Assembly: GCA_902702965.1 (NCBI GenBank)
Contig: CACRXP010000018.1
Location: forward strand, 719,253 to 783,252
Direction: 5' to 3'
Origin: Spirometra erinaceieuropaei
Taxonomy: Eukaryota > Platyhelminthes > Cestoda > Diphyllobothriidea > Diphyllobothriidae
DNA length: 64,000 nucleotides
The notes beneath the pieces are model-generated. The model had not been told where the DNA came from. It ran no database searches and saw only the letters and a program-made list of their open reading frames with translations. Shown here one piece after another: positions 43,615 to 56,080 of the stretch. Each line of letters opens with the position of its first letter. The first letter of the stretch is position 1. Both the position numbers and the translations under genes were made by a program.

Positions 43615-44612
43615 TACAGTGCGTGACCTATCTCATGAAATGTTGGCTGAAATAGTGAAATGCGTTTTCGATTTGGAAGGATTACTTGGTCGCGGATATG
43701 ATACTGATTATCTTAAGGCATACTCTTATAACATTTCGGATTTGGCAGGATGTCGGCTTTTAAATAACTTATTTTCCGTCTCCTGTAGAAAGCGTGCTTG
43801 GTAAAAAATGACTACTTAAGTAGCATGCATTTTTCCCACTGATTTTCGATGGTCTTGTAAATTCAAATATATTTTATAAAAACGACATACAAAAATATGC
43901 TTTCTTTTAATCAATCAATAGAGAATCACGTCTTCTTTATCTTTTATACTTAAGGAAGGAGTATAATTAGTTTTCAAAAAAGTTTTTAAATTGCCGAAAA
44001 ATTTAGAGCCTGATCATTCGTTGCATTAGCGCTTAGTGATTATACTCTACAAGGTGCATGCGTTCCGCGTAAAGAAAACCCCATATTTTTCTGTGTCATT
44101 AAAGAGATATCATACACAGTCCACAAAAATGTGCAATGTATGCGGACCATGTTGTACGTTTCATAAGGAGCAGTGGTAAACGGCCAGGTACGATGCTATG
44201 TGAATGGACATATCGCGGTCTTAAAAAGTCTCATAATTGGAAACTTTTTTAAAACCTAATTATTCTCCTTTTTTAAGCATAAAAGATAAGGAAAACGTGA
44301 TTTTCTATTAATTGACTAAAAGAAAGCGTATTTTTGTTTGTGGTTTCTATAAAATACATTTGAATTTCCAAGACCATCGAAAATCAATGGGAAAAATGAA
44401 TGCTATTTCAGTAGTCATTTTTTACCGAGCATCCTTTCTACGGGAGACTGAAAAGAAGTGCATTTAAAAGCCGATATCCTGCCGAGTCTAAAATGTTATA
44501 AGAGTATGCCTTAGACTAATCATTCTCACAACCGCGACCAAGTGATCCTTCCAAATCGAATACGCATTTCAGAATTTCAGCCAACATTTCATGAGATAGT
44601 TCACGCACTGTA
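43615..44612. mobile_element. Mariner-like foldback element, best-preserved copy
   Basis: Starts TACAGTGCGTGA and ends TCACGCACTGTA, so TA is duplicated and the terminal inversion begins CAGT. Arms of about 375 bp (43,615-43,990 and about 44,235-44,612) are about 85-90% complementary by eye, including tctcatgaaatgttggctga and a shared gattttcgatggtcttg block. A loop of about 240 bp remains in the middle. No transposase. An RNA read through it would form a very long hairpin. Confidence 0.75.
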
Positions 44613-46274
44613 CGTATCTGTAGGAAATCAAGAAATTTCGAAATTATGATGATATCCTGAAGCAGGTCAGATGCTGTATGATGTGGGCAACAAGAAACCT
44701 ATCACACCCAAACATAATGCTAAAATATTAAGGTCATTTCAGACTTACGTCGCTGCATACGCCAAGACCAAGACGAGACGGTCACACAGAGCTTAAGGAG
44801 GTCCAGCCAACACGACCCGTCAACTAATTCACCCAAAAAGGGGAGACAAAAAGGCACCCGACGACACACTGCACAGCAGGGCACCCACATTCACATTCGA
44901 CAGTCAGGTGGTCAATGCAGAGAAGGAAGGATAACATCGTTCGGCTTAAGGCCAACTTGATCAGCAGTCTCTTTGACATTCTCGATGATTTTTTACTAAA
45001 GGCTTAGGTAATGTAGAGCTCGTTGAGTTCTCATAAAGAACAGAGGTGCAATTCTTTTGCTCCGGTGAACACTTTATTTTCTTATATAAGCTAAATGTAG
45101 TAAAATTAAACTGAAAAATGCCAAGGCCATTGTTGACAACACTCGAAATTTTGCCTGTCTATTGCGTCGATGCTTGACGTGTGCCCCAAGTTAAGGTGAG
45201 AGTAGTTGCTGGAATAAATGCTTGATTTCTTTTTAAGTGCTTTTAGACTTGCTCACCCGCAACGGCACCATCTGCTCTTCCCTCGCCTCGTCCACATGTC
45301 AAGACGCAGCCAAGAACGGATGTTTAAGAGACGCAGGTGACTGACACGAGAAAAACCCGTACCTAGGTTTCTCACAACGCCCCATTGTCTAAAACAAATG
45401 CTTGACGAAGATTTTGACTAACAACAATGGTGAGGCGTGAGCGGCGGAGCTCCCAATTTGCGCGAAGGTAGCCGGCAACCGAACATTGACTATCGATGTA
45501 CAGTCCCAAATAACGCCTGTCAAATTCTAATGTGGCTCTGTGGTGGTCCAGGGACTCTGCTGCGTGGAAAAATCGAGAGTAGCAACGGCTTTGCCAATAA
45601 TAAATATGGTTTTACTTATTTATCAAACGGTTTTAAAAGCCCATTCTGGCCTAGCGTGATGTAAGATCGGAGAAATTAATCACGTTATAGCCTACATGCT
45701 AAGCAGTCAACCGTTGATAGGCGACGGACAGTGAAATTATCTCGGAGAATGATAGTTATCAAATATGTAGGCTCTCTGGCCTATCAAAAAAGCGATCGAA
45801 TACCTGCCACGTCCCTGTTAGCAGAACTAACAAAACCGTGTTTCGTTACGCCATTCCCTTTGCAAAAGTGTCATATAACCCAACGATAACAGCACAACAT
45901 GCCGATCGAAACCGTCATTAAATATGTTCGCATGTCTCCACCACCTTCGCGAGCAAAAGTATAGTTGCTACCCCATTTCCGCGGAAAAGTTTCAAAAAGG
46001 ACACAAAATATATGCCTGTAAATATTCTGAAACAAGAAACAGCACCTAGTTGGCTATTATGTATAATAATTACATTTGAAGCTACAACAGGGCAATAAAA
46101 ATTTGAAACTTGTATGGATTACAGCAATCTTTAAAAATATCGGATAACTTGTTCAATGCAAGTAACAACGGTCAGTAAACACCTCTTTTGTTATGCACGC
46201 GAAATGTGTTAACACTTCTAAAAATTATATAGCACGACTCAACAAGAAAGTTAAAATAAAAGGGCACTATGATG
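44613..46274. other. Unassigned region with exon-like and repeat-like patches
   Basis: GC-richer stretches at 44,750-44,900 and 45,250-45,600 look like old repeat or coding debris, but I cannot assign them. An acceptor/donor pair around 45,250-45,340 encloses a short open frame without homology. Confidence 0.3.
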
Positions 46275-47695
46275 CTATATGTTGCAATAAAAAGGGCCCG
46301 CATTCACTATTGTTTGCTGCAATATGTTTTGCAACGCTCTTGTGTCTTTTTTAAATCGTTCTGGAAATCCGAATTCATACCGTAGTCTTTGTAGAATAGC
46401 ATGAGACACATCCAGTCTGGACAGCCGGATCACACGTGGCGATGGATTCTCCTCTCCCCAGTATGAATAGTCCACCACCGTCCTCACGTAGACGTCACGT
46501 AACCTATATTCGGCAGCCCAACAAACCAAATCTGAATGGCTTCTCAGAATACGTTGGAATCCTGAATGAGTAAGACGTGCACACATAACGGTTATCATAG
46601 GTACTTGCCTGGGAACCTAAAGATAGTGTTGTGTAAATCGTCAGAATTTTTAAATCTTACCGACGATCGAAATGTAATGCGTATGGACGGGTATACTGAA
46701 ATACTGCAAATATTTCGCCTGCCATATGTTTTTCGAAAATTCGCAATCAGTAATAGTTGCTTCTTTTTCAAGTACCACCTGCATGTGCATTGTGAAATTG
46801 AGAAATATATTTTTGGCAATGTAGAGATGGGGTACTTGGATCAACAAATGCTCAGCCACATGATCCAAATTAAGCTGAATTCCATTAAGGGGACAGCGCT
46901 TTATTCCTTGAAGAAAGGTTATGAACTTGTTAAGGGTATTAACAAAGTCCAAATGACACATTATAATTCGGAAATGGGATTGCTGGGAATTTGATTGTGG
47001 TGCCAGTGGTGAGATCCATACCTTTTCGACCTTGGTTATCACGACTTAGATAATTCTTTGACAAAACGATACGCATTTACATCTACTAAGGGCTTATTCA
47101 TCTGATTTAACAGAAATCTAAAAATGATGCATTCACAGGGTACCTGTCAAAATACACTCCTAAGAAATTATTGAAACCAAAATATTGACCGCTATTCCTG
47201 TTAAAGCCATCAATCTCGTTTTGTTAAACTAACCGTAGTCAAGGAACGCCGATATGTTTTCTGTTTTTTTACCTAATCTTGTTTCCACAATACATGCTGA
47301 GATGTTGCATGTAATCAATATGTTAAGTCAATGAGTCACAAATGCCCTTAGCTGTAAAACTCGAAGCACAAGTCATACTTGCTCAATAAGGATAACGACT
47401 GTATATGCTTGATTGCTCTAACAATGTTTCACCTTTTATGAACATGCAGATTACAGACATATGCACAAAATATATACCGGGCTAAAATAGCCTGACGAAC
47501 ACTATCCACAAATGTCTGCACTTAACCTATGTTTATTGCAAATAATACGCGGGAATTTTTCCATACGATAGGGCAGTACATTTGGAAATAGCACTATAGC
47601 ACATGCGATTATAAAGTGCTTAACTTACTTTCAGGCCGTTTACATGCTTCTATATAAAATACCAAGGACAGAAAAGAGCAGATCAGAGTGTTCAT
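46275..47695 (-). pseudogene. Secreted-protein family, copy 4 (frameshifted in exon 2)
   Basis: Minus strand. Exon 1 47,695-47,629 (67 nt): MNTLICSFLSLVFYIEACKR, donor GTAAGT. Intron 1 722 bp; exon 2 46,906-46,661 is 246 nt, 8 less than the family's 254. The missing bases lie after QAKYLQY, where the reading must change frame to recover SVYPSIRITFRSS. Intron 2 44 bp. Exon 3 46,616-46,275 (342 nt) is open: ARLTHSGFQRILRS, RTVVDYSYWGEENPSPRV, NAGPFYCNI and TAG. Start codon, promoter and splice sites are intact, so the 8-bp deletion is the main lesion. Closest to copy 1, with alignable promoter and intron ends. Confidence 0.7.
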
Positions 47696-47700
47696 GAGAG

Positions 47701-47775
47701 AAATCTACCTAAAGATTTCAACTTTGCTAGCATTTATAGCCATTGCAACCAGTTACATAAGGGATATAAAACAGC
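47701..47775 (-). promoter_or_regulatory. Promoter of copy 4
   Basis: TATAAA at 47,733-47,738 (complement), 43 nt from ATG. GGTAGATTT leader (47,701-47,709) ends 6 nt before ATG. Upstream CCCTTATGTAACTGGTTGC, identical to copy 1 but for one base. The gene body is dead, yet the promoter looks whole. Confidence 0.6.
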
Positions 47776-48566
47776 TACGCGCACGTTAGTGAGGCATATG
47801 ATTATATATTATTACACGGGCAGCTTTTTGAGATATTACATTGACATTTACACAATGCACTATTACTTTCAGACCAGCCTGGATAGCGCATGTAACAGTT
47901 AAATAATATCATATTTTGGACGTGTGTCATTTAAAATATAAGTTTTGCTCAGGGTAGTGAGGAATACATGGTCTAACTTTTCTGGTTTATTTGCCGTTCG
48001 CAGCCAGCAACAACCCAAACCAAGGTCAGGGGTTTATCCTGCGAATGGAAGGCCCATTAAAGCATTGATAAAACTGTCTGAGCAAATGGGATTTAAACGT
48101 TTCTCTCTTCAAACACTGCTTTTTTCGAATGCTGCTTTCCATAATCTACGACTATGGACATGGGGCTGAAAGACTTTGGGGGAATGTTAGACGTCCCTAC
48201 CGAAGTTATGTATACATTTTATTTAAGAGAGGAAGAATGCACGACAACTGAGGAGTGCGCATATTAGCCTGAGCTCAAAGTCTCGTATAGAATTGCATAG
48301 TCAGAACGCATGTCGATTGTTTTCTTTGTAGGTCTACACTTTCTCCCCCAATCTCAGAAGTATTCTTGAACATTTTACAAATCCCAACAATGTATTTACG
48401 GGCTAGATCGCGGTTCGTAGCCAGGCCCCGTATTGCAGGTGACTGGGGTTTATTTACTGGGGATATTTTGCGGGGCTCCATAATCACATCTGAGTCATTT
48501 GTCTTCCGTTTTACGTTTGAGGTTTGTATTAGGGTACCGGTCAATTGTTTACGATTTTCGGGTTTG
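47776..48566. other. No supported feature
   Basis: Apart from continued weak similarity to the region upstream of copy 1, nothing is recognised. Confidence 0.35.
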
Positions 48567-48665
48567 GTTTTTACCCGTTAGGCTTAGGTTCTCGGGTTAC
48601 GGTTAGGGTTAGAGTTTACAATTAGGTCTCAGTATTACGGTTAGGTTTTACACTTAGGGCTATGC
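48567..48665. repeat. Degenerate telomere-like (TTAGGG)n tract
   Basis: Contains ggttacggttagggttagag, with further decayed units up to ttacacttagggc. Orientation is opposite to the tract at 41.2 kb. Confidence 0.5.
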
Positions 48666-49189
48666 CTAAGAGCTACGGTTACGTTTGCTATTTCGATAAT
48701 AACATTCTATGTACTTGCAATTTCTTCAGCACAATTCGTGCCATAGATGCTCTCTTGGTGTATGTGCTTTCTGGCAGCCCTTTCGTCACTCTCTGGATGA
48801 TACCACAATACAAGATCCCAGTTGTTTATATTTTTTAGTCGCTACACTCGATCCTACATCTGGTTGTCTTTCTATGCTATTGTCATCAGGGGCTGGGTTA
48901 GGACGAATACAGTGCTGTCAATGTCGCGCAGCACTGTCCAGCCAAACAGTGCTTTCTGCGCAAATAATAGGTGGGCACAAGTTGGACGTCGTCGCTTACA
49001 TCGAATGAATGCAGCAGTTTCTAGCTAAGTAGTTGTCACCTACCAGACCAAGTTAACCACATTATCGTATGCTCAAGAATTTCAAATTGCTGTCTTTTGT
49101 TATTGCGAGCTAAGTAATCTAATGATTTACCGTTAAGCCACGTTATTAAAGTACCCTCCCTTTATGTATAAAATTGGAAGAAGTAATTA
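48666..49189. other. Unassigned repeat-like patch
   Basis: A GC-richer block at about 48,740-49,020, following the telomere-like tract, is open in one frame for 99 codons but shows no known domain. Confidence 0.3.
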
Positions 49190-50345
49190 ACTCTTAAATG
49201 TGCAGAGGACTGAATATTTTTGTGCATGTTTTCCATGAAATATAATGTAATCTTTAAGGGCGTCAAACATCTATGATAAAAGCATCTTTTACGGCGTGTG
49301 GTGCTAGATGCAGCAGTAAATTCATTTGCGTAAAAGCCGGCGTCCTAGCGTAACTAAATTATTATAAAATTATGTTGTATAAAGGCTAGTTTTACAATCC
49401 TAATTAATCAATCTTTTGAAACCGAAACACATTTTGAAATTTTTTTGAGTTTTCATGAATTAGCTCACCTACCGTATTTCTATAATATTTCAGTTACGAA
49501 AGGATGCTGGCTTTCGAAGGAACTGACTTTTGACTGCATACAACATTCACACTCTGTAAAAATGACAACTTTGTGGCATGAATATTTCTCATTGATTTTT
49601 GATGCCCCTAAATGTCCTATTATATTTCATGGAAAACATGCATAACATTATATATTCTTTCCCTTATTCAGTAGATAATTGCGTCTTCATCTAAACGTAA
49701 ACTCAACCAAGAGAGCTAATACGGTTTTAAATTGGTTTTTTTACTGTAGGTCCTTTAAATACCGTGAAATGGCCGCTCACAAATGGTAATGTTTCTGCAT
49801 TAACCAATGTGGCTTGTAAAGTTAACAATGTAGATTTATCCGCTGCTAAATGTCTCCCTTTATTACCGTAGATAAATGTGTGGTTTTCCGTACGCGGAAA
49901 GTATACGGCTTTTAATTTAGAAACCGTGAATCCAAGTTTAACGGTAGTGCGGGCTCAAAATTATTCGGGAATGAGAAACGTTTTTGAAAACCAAATTATA
50001 CCCTTTCTACCAGTATAAGTTAGAAAATAGGATATAACTAGCTACAGAATGCGCTAAAAATGAATATTTTATGTATTTTTTCTAAGAAATATAACTGGAC
50101 ATTATGGGGCATCAGCAATCGATGAGAAAAATTCAAGCTACATATGTAGTCATTTTTGGCAGAGTGTAGTTTTTTGCATGAAGCCGGAAGGACGTTCATT
50201 AGATAGCCAGCACCCTGAGGTAATGGAATATCATATAATTATTTTAAGACTGAGTAGTTTTACAACCCTACTCAATTACTATTCTTTAAATGAAAACGCA
50301 TTTCGGAATTTTGGTGGTCGATTCATGAGTTAGTCCACCTACTGA
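49190..50345. mobile_element. Compound foldback element (one and a half copies)
   Basis: 49,190-49,475 is a right arm ending CACCTACCGTA. Immediately after, 49,476-50,345 is most of another copy lacking its first ~130 bp, with both arms recognisable (ttccgtacgcggaaa in the middle, as at 26,780) and ending CACCTACTG. Reads as two family members fused arm to body. Shares central sequence with the copy at 26.2 kb, more than with that at 43.6 kb. Confidence 0.6.
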
Positions 50346-50444
50346 ATGCACGGCGTGGGAACATGGAGTCCGATTAACCCTGCTGGCAAGACTCATTTAT
50401 ACCCTGTCGACAATTAAACTGATCATTACCCATGTACATGTACC

Positions 50445-50480
50445 GGCCTGATGATGAATTACTGAAAAGATATGTTCGCC
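50445..50480 (+). ncRNA. Hammerhead-like core, partly decayed
   Basis: GGC (50,445-50,447), CTGATGA (50,448-50,454), nine bases, GAAA (50,464-50,467), then eight bases, TTC and GCC (50,478-50,480). The flank atgtaccggc matches atgtacaggc of the better copy at 56.29 kb. Stem I GGC/GCC is kept; stems II and III are weak here. Confidence 0.4.
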
Positions 50481-50499
50481 AACTGACTCTTCAATTGTA

Positions 50500-52494
50500 A
50501 ATGGAAATTTTTGCAGAACTTAAATTATTTTGTTCAGTTTTTTCGTTGTGTGACTACGGTCAAAGATTACAAGCTGTTAATGTTTAACGCATTTACCTTG
50601 CTGGTCTTGCATTATTGCAATTGTTTACCCCTGCAGATATATAAGCAATAGTGTTTTGGCTTAAATTTGGTGGAGTATGGCTACGGCCAGTTGGCCTTTG
50701 TAAAACTGCGACTTCATAGTGCAGTGATCGCAGACTCTTGGCGGAGTATAACCTACACTTGTATGGCCATCCAATTGAGCATATTTACAGCACAGTATAA
50801 TTACCTGCCTGTACACTTTCATGCGGCAGATGAGATTGCCAGGCCAGTTGGATACGTTAAGTTTAAAGTTTTCAGTCCAATGTTGCAGTTGTGGATTGCA
50901 GTTGTTTGCGTGACACAAACCACACAACCCATGGTCTTAACATGTAATTAGAACTTACTCTTCTCCGACAACAAAGTTTACAACCAAGAACAAAGTTTGA
51001 AACCGACAACACCTATCGCCTTTTGGTGTAAAATACTTAACTTGTTGATTGAAAGCACAAAAAGGCGCTTACAGAGACAGTTCAAAAGTACTCACTTTCA
51101 AGTAATTAATTGAAATCTCATGCCTAGAAAAGGTGTGTATGAACTTCACCTGTGGATGTCAGCTTGACTTACTGTCCTCGCAAAAACAACTGGATCCTGG
51201 ACTAAGAGTCTGGAAACAATTACAGAAAGGAGCCCTCAATGTAAAAAATTCTGAAGGGATAATATATGTCTGGGAACATGTACATAATTTGCCTTAAAAC
51301 CAAGCTGGAACTTGGTGTTCGTGGGAAAGGAAATAACGTTCTATCCCGACTGCTTGTACAGCTGTTCATGGCAGCAGATTATTTGTAATTTTTGTCGTTT
51401 ACTTATCTCCTTGCCACAAGTATACGGGTCTGAAGACACATTTCTGTTCGTTTCATGGACTCACATAGTATGACTTTTAACGACGGGCATTCCGTAGAAT
51501 AGGCACTCAAAATGTGCATAGAAATAATTATAATTTTGCACATGTGATATAGATATGTACGTCTTCATCCAATTATTTACCCGAAAGAAGTTTCTAATTC
51601 GGCTTTCAAAAACTTTATCAATTCCCAAAGAATTTGGAACCCGACCAGCCGGTTCATTTGCATTTAGGGTTTCCAAACTAAAGGTCATGTATTTTCGGCG
51701 TACGTACGACCTTACTTAAGTAATACTTTCGAGTCGATAACAAATTTCAGATTCTGCTGAACGTTTAAAGAGTAAGCAAATCTACCGCATTATTTGCCAT
51801 TTATTTATTCCCGTTTGAGCTCTCTTATTTTCACTTCCACTCTTGTTCTTCAAATGCAGTCAATAACATGCTACGCAATGAAACTAGTTTCTACGTAATT
51901 CAGTTGTTAAATGTAGCGGAGTCGAGTAGGTCGGACTAGTGGTTAAAACAAACTGTGATGCAATTCGTCAGTAAGCGCATTTTGAATGATTTAATATGGA
52001 AAGTCCTAGTAAACCGTCGAAACAAATACCACTTAGTATGGGCAAGTGCTAGATTAGCCGGATGGAAATCAGCTCTCATTTATACCCACTGCATGGTGGC
52101 CTGTATAGTCGAATTCAGCAACCAGGTTAGATTGTTTAAGTGTAGTCTACGGTAAAGGCGTTGCTTTTTTATCATGTTCTATCTTTATATTGCTTAATGC
52201 AAGCCGTATTCGTCAACGATGTGTCGATTTTATCGAGTTTTCTTATGTCGCCTTCTTTATCTCTTGCTCAACATATTCAGTATTTGGCATGAGATCTCCC
52301 ATTACGGAGAACGACAGTAATCAGAGCTTAACCAACATTCACTTGGTATTGTCCCAATGTCCTTATTGCTCCAAAATGTATCTGCTGTTCTCTGTTACGA
52401 TCTCAGCATATCAAATTTGGCATATAATTACACTGCAGCAGTACACATATAGCGGCTGGCTACATTTGTGTAGAATTTAAGACTTCGTAATTTT
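50500..52494. other. No supported gene
   Basis: Expected location of exon 3 for copy 6 (minus strand, just below 52.49 kb), but I find no VVDY or NAGPF block. Otherwise short ORFs only. Confidence 0.35.
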
Positions 52495-52745
52495 TAACTG
52501 AAATAAAATGCCATGCAAAACAACGCATACATAAGGATGCAGGGGTTTCGCATATATTTTGCCGCCCGCGCGTTTTCTTAGAGGTGCCAATCTCAAGCAG
52601 TCGCCTCTTCTATTATTATGATCAGGGTGTGCATTAAGGACTCAAAATAATATGTCACGAAGGATATAGGTTGGTCGGCTTTGGCCAATAAATATTCAAC
52701 AGCCATACGCAGATGAAGTTTTTGTCCTCAGAGAGGACAAAACTA
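52495..52745 (-). pseudogene. Secreted-protein family, copy 6 (exon 2 relic)
   Basis: The minus-strand frame reads LHLRMAVEYLLAKADQPISF, SLMHTLIIIIEEATA, ENARAAKYM and LMYALFCMAF, which follows exon 2 of the family block by block (AVEHLL, EEATITDC, ENIEQAKYM). Three in-frame stops: after CPL, after EEATA and before ENARA. The left edge is shortened by about 8 nt near an acceptor-like TAG. No exon 1, donor or exon 3 recognised. An old, dead copy. Confidence 0.6.
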
Positions 52746-52887
52746 CACAGACAAGTTCAGGTTAAATAAGGCGCCAGTGATCTCAAAAAAACGTTTTGAA
52801 TTAAACACGTTTGCGTGCAGAAACCGCCTCTCGTGGTATATTAACCGGGCCGAGTTCTAATCAATTTCGACAATTATGACCAAGATT

Positions 52888-53180
52888 GGTGGCGCTCACA
52901 GATCGTTCTTACGGAACTCACTCGTTCCGTTGTGCTATACGGGGTCTCTCTTGAGCCCAAGCGGCAGTCGCACAGCGGCGCATGATATAAGCAGAATGGC
53001 ATTACCGAAAATGACAAGGGAGACTGGAATGGCCATTTCTGGCTTATTAGCCGTCGTTAGCCAGTCATACCCAACCCCGAAGTGTGGAAAAACCGAGGTT
53101 CAAACTGAACACCTGTTAGTTAGAAGTCTGCGCCTCTAACCACTGGGCCACAAGCACGTTGACCTACCGGTTTCAATCGG
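52888..53180 (-). repeat. SINE copy (same family as 19.44 kb)
   Basis: Plus-strand text starts gcgctcacagatcgttcttacgg, includes gaactcactcgttcc, the ggcttattagccgtcgt body and, at the right, the complement of a tRNA-like head (gggccacaagcac), ending gggaatatacaata. Matches 19,440-19,733 over its whole length, so the element is about 290 bp and lies on the minus strand. Confidence 0.65.
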
Positions 53181-54623
53181 GAATATACAATATCCAATTA
53201 TGACCATGATGTATATAAAAGATTTTCGTCATATATTTTCAGTGATGGTACCTAGTTCAACCGAATGATATTTAAGACAAACTATCTTATCCCGGGCGCC
53301 TAACTGTCGTTAAATGTGCCTGGGTATCACCTACAACTGGATGCACTAAGGTTGTTACAGCATTTCCGCAAAGACATTAGCCGCATATCTAAGTGAATAA
53401 CAATGCAGGTTGCACATATTAAAATATAACTGGCTAGATTTTCAGCAGCTTATAAGATTAGTTGGTAGTCTAAGCTGTAAATGAGCATTTTATTAAATAG
53501 CTTCTGTATAAAAATTTTGATGAACCGTCAACAAATAAATTTGCGTTGAACCAACGTAAATTTTTTTATGCTGAACTAATGCAAAATCAGCCGACAATTT
53601 CTGATCTGAAACAACGGTCTGTCGGAATTAATCCATTTAGAGTAAGAAACGTATTAGCACTCGCTATACTGAAGTAGGTCGCTCATTATTAAGCTAAATA
53701 CAGCATTCCAAAGTCATAATCAGTGACATGAATACGCTCAAGTACCTGATTATTCTGCCAAACGAACTGTGTTCAACTGTTTAGTCAGCTTTATATGCTT
53801 CATATCCAATCACCAAAGATTATACGTCTATACGAACTTTGGTCTGTATGATGGCATAATCAAAAAAAATTATATTTTGTTTGTAAAATTGTGCCTAGAT
53901 CCGTCCAGTTTACGCATGAAATGTGACGGTCGTGATATTCCGTATGTGTTGGTATATCCACATAGTGAGCGGCTCATACTGTTTACAATAGTATGTGATG
54001 TGGTCGGGAGCACATCTGGGTGGTTTACAGTCATTTGCCTTAACAATGGTACCGGACGACCGACCAAAAAGCCTCTATGCTGCAGAGCATGCATTTCCCG
54101 TATCTGTGACTGTTGGTATTTTTTCAGACATTCAAAATGTACTGGTCCTTGACATGAATGTGTGAATGGAATGTCTCCGAAGCGTTGTCTTCTATTTTCT
54201 GAAGCAAATTACTAAATGCAGCCCATCCCAAAAACATGCAGTGTATAAATGCCTTAAACGATTTCGGACATATTATATACCGGAATTATAGATTGTGTCA
54301 ACGTAATTTTATTCCATGTGGTGCTTGTACTACTTATTAAGGTATTTTCCACTTTCGAAATATCCCTGTGAAACGATTAACGTTTATTATAAACAATCAA
54401 ACGCCCTGTCTCATATCAAATGATGACTCACTTTGCCATTTTGAGATTGCTTATACGCGGCGATCATAGAAAAGAATCAATGGATCCACCGCCAGAACTC
54501 TTCAATAACGAATCTGGAAACATTGCATATTTGAGAATAGATTTCGTTTTACATTCCTGTTGCATTACGAACCACTCAGTTGTGCGGCGTTTATCATTCC
54601 ACTACGGATATTGTGACAAATTA
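53181..54623. other. No supported feature
   Basis: AT-rich with short ORFs. A 127-codon ORF at 53,769-54,152 shows no recognisable domain and overlaps an opposite-strand ORF. Confidence 0.35.
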
Positions 54624-54887
54624 TTACGTGAAAACTGCATTAACTTTATATGTCCGTAAATGCATCGGTCGCCTGTTCCAGACAAATATTCGTACTTTGC
54701 CAACATTTCTACCATAATTTTTAACGATTACGACTGCGACCGAATTTTTCAACATTGTCCCGCTGATTAAAAATCGTCTGACCGTGAGCACTGAAGAGAT
54801 TGATTTCACGGCACTGTCGCAAAAAACGAAGAGTGAGAGTGCTACAAACGCGCTGGCGAGCCAAAAGACACCCTTTATACCACTCAT
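54624..54887 (-). CDS. Hypothetical ORF with signal-peptide-like start
   Basis: 87 codons beginning MSGIKGVFWLASAFVALSLF, a strong hydrophobic segment with a D-S-A type end. The remainder is basic, with no cysteines. TATA-like boxes lie upstream on this strand, but not at the family spacing. Unrelated by sequence to the local gene family. May be a first exon or a chance ORF. Confidence 0.2.
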   Translation of the reverse strand: MSGIKGVFWLASAFVALSLFVFCDSAVKSISSVLTVRRFLISGTMLKNSVAVVIVKNYGRNVGKVRIFVWNRRPMHLRTYKVNAVFT

Positions 54888-54944
54888 GAATCCGCGAAAT
54901 TAATAGTTTCGTCAGAGCGCGTGAGTGCCAGTCGATCAACACGA

Positions 54945-56080
54945 TCGATTTATAAGATTATGTTAGGCAGTAAAATGTCATCTTATGATTTTAAAGATCG
55001 TTGAAATTCTCCCCGTTTCTCCAAACACGGTGGCATAATTTTCTGTCAACGCTGTCTTTGAAAATTATTTGTGCTAGAAATATTTATCCAGTTTTCTGGT
55101 TTTCGAACTTGCGTATATGGTATGTATATACAGGTCAAATCATTAAACGAACTAAAATAACCCTCGAAGCGAAATCGCATCCCCCCACTTCCAAACACAC
55201 ATGTGGCCCTTCACCTGGTGAGTCTTCAGATATATCGGTTAATCGGTTTTTAAGTCACCACAGCAATATATCAATTCGGATTCCTTTGCAGCGTTTAAAG
55301 ATATGCAGATACGATCATAGCGGTGCTCTCGCCAACACCTTTACCAAAGTAGTCGTCGCTACATGCCTTAAGATACAAAGGAAAATCCTACAATCACATT
55401 CGTGCGCAAACCTTGTAATTCGAATTCGTTTTGCAGTTTACACAAATGACCTTTGCACCTTTTAAAGTAAAAGCAATAAACAGGATTTCCTAAGTATAGT
55501 CAGTGTAGTTCTGTTTCTTGTCATAAGATGTTTGCTGACAAAGTAAGCACGATTATTCATTTGATTTATAGAGAGGCATTTAAGCCCATGCCAAGGCCAA
55601 ATTTGCAGATAACATATAAAACTTCAGTTTTTGTCTTAAAGCGCACGCAAAGTATGGTTGTATTGCATTACAAGTGGGTTTGTCTGCCTGACACATGGTG
55701 CAGGTATCTCACAATACTGTAAGATGAACTAGATGGCTACTGTCCGAAAAGACTTTTTATTAATTGCGTCTTTCCGTACTATCAAGACATAGGCAGTTTT
55801 ACAAACAGGTCATCACAAAGCGCCCTTGAATATAGAAGGAGACTCGAGAGAAATCAACGAGTTTTGATCCTGCAGCCCTACGCTATTTTATCATATAGTT
55901 GGCTTCCTTAAACAGTATTAGACCACCGTGTATAAGCCACAGAGGCCTTCAGAGTTATTTTCAAGGTCCTATCAAGCTATTCAAAACTGCTTGGGCAGCG
56001 TTTGTTGGCTACGGCAAAGGCAACTGAAATTACGCTAAGCCGACCGGTCCTATGCGCACAAGAAGAATTTCATACAGGTC
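54945..56080. other. No supported feature
   Basis: A 154-codon ORF at 55,001-55,465 (plus) has no recognisable domain. Nothing else seen. Confidence 0.3.

Noticed and set aside
45250..45341. An exon-like stretch with acceptor and donor
   Set aside because: Open in one frame only for about 30 codons, with low complexity, in a region that looks like repeat debris.
52050..52140. A possible exon 1 with TATAAA for a further family copy (minus strand)
   Set aside because: The spacing is suggestive, but the translated residues do not resemble the signal exon and no start codon is at the right place.
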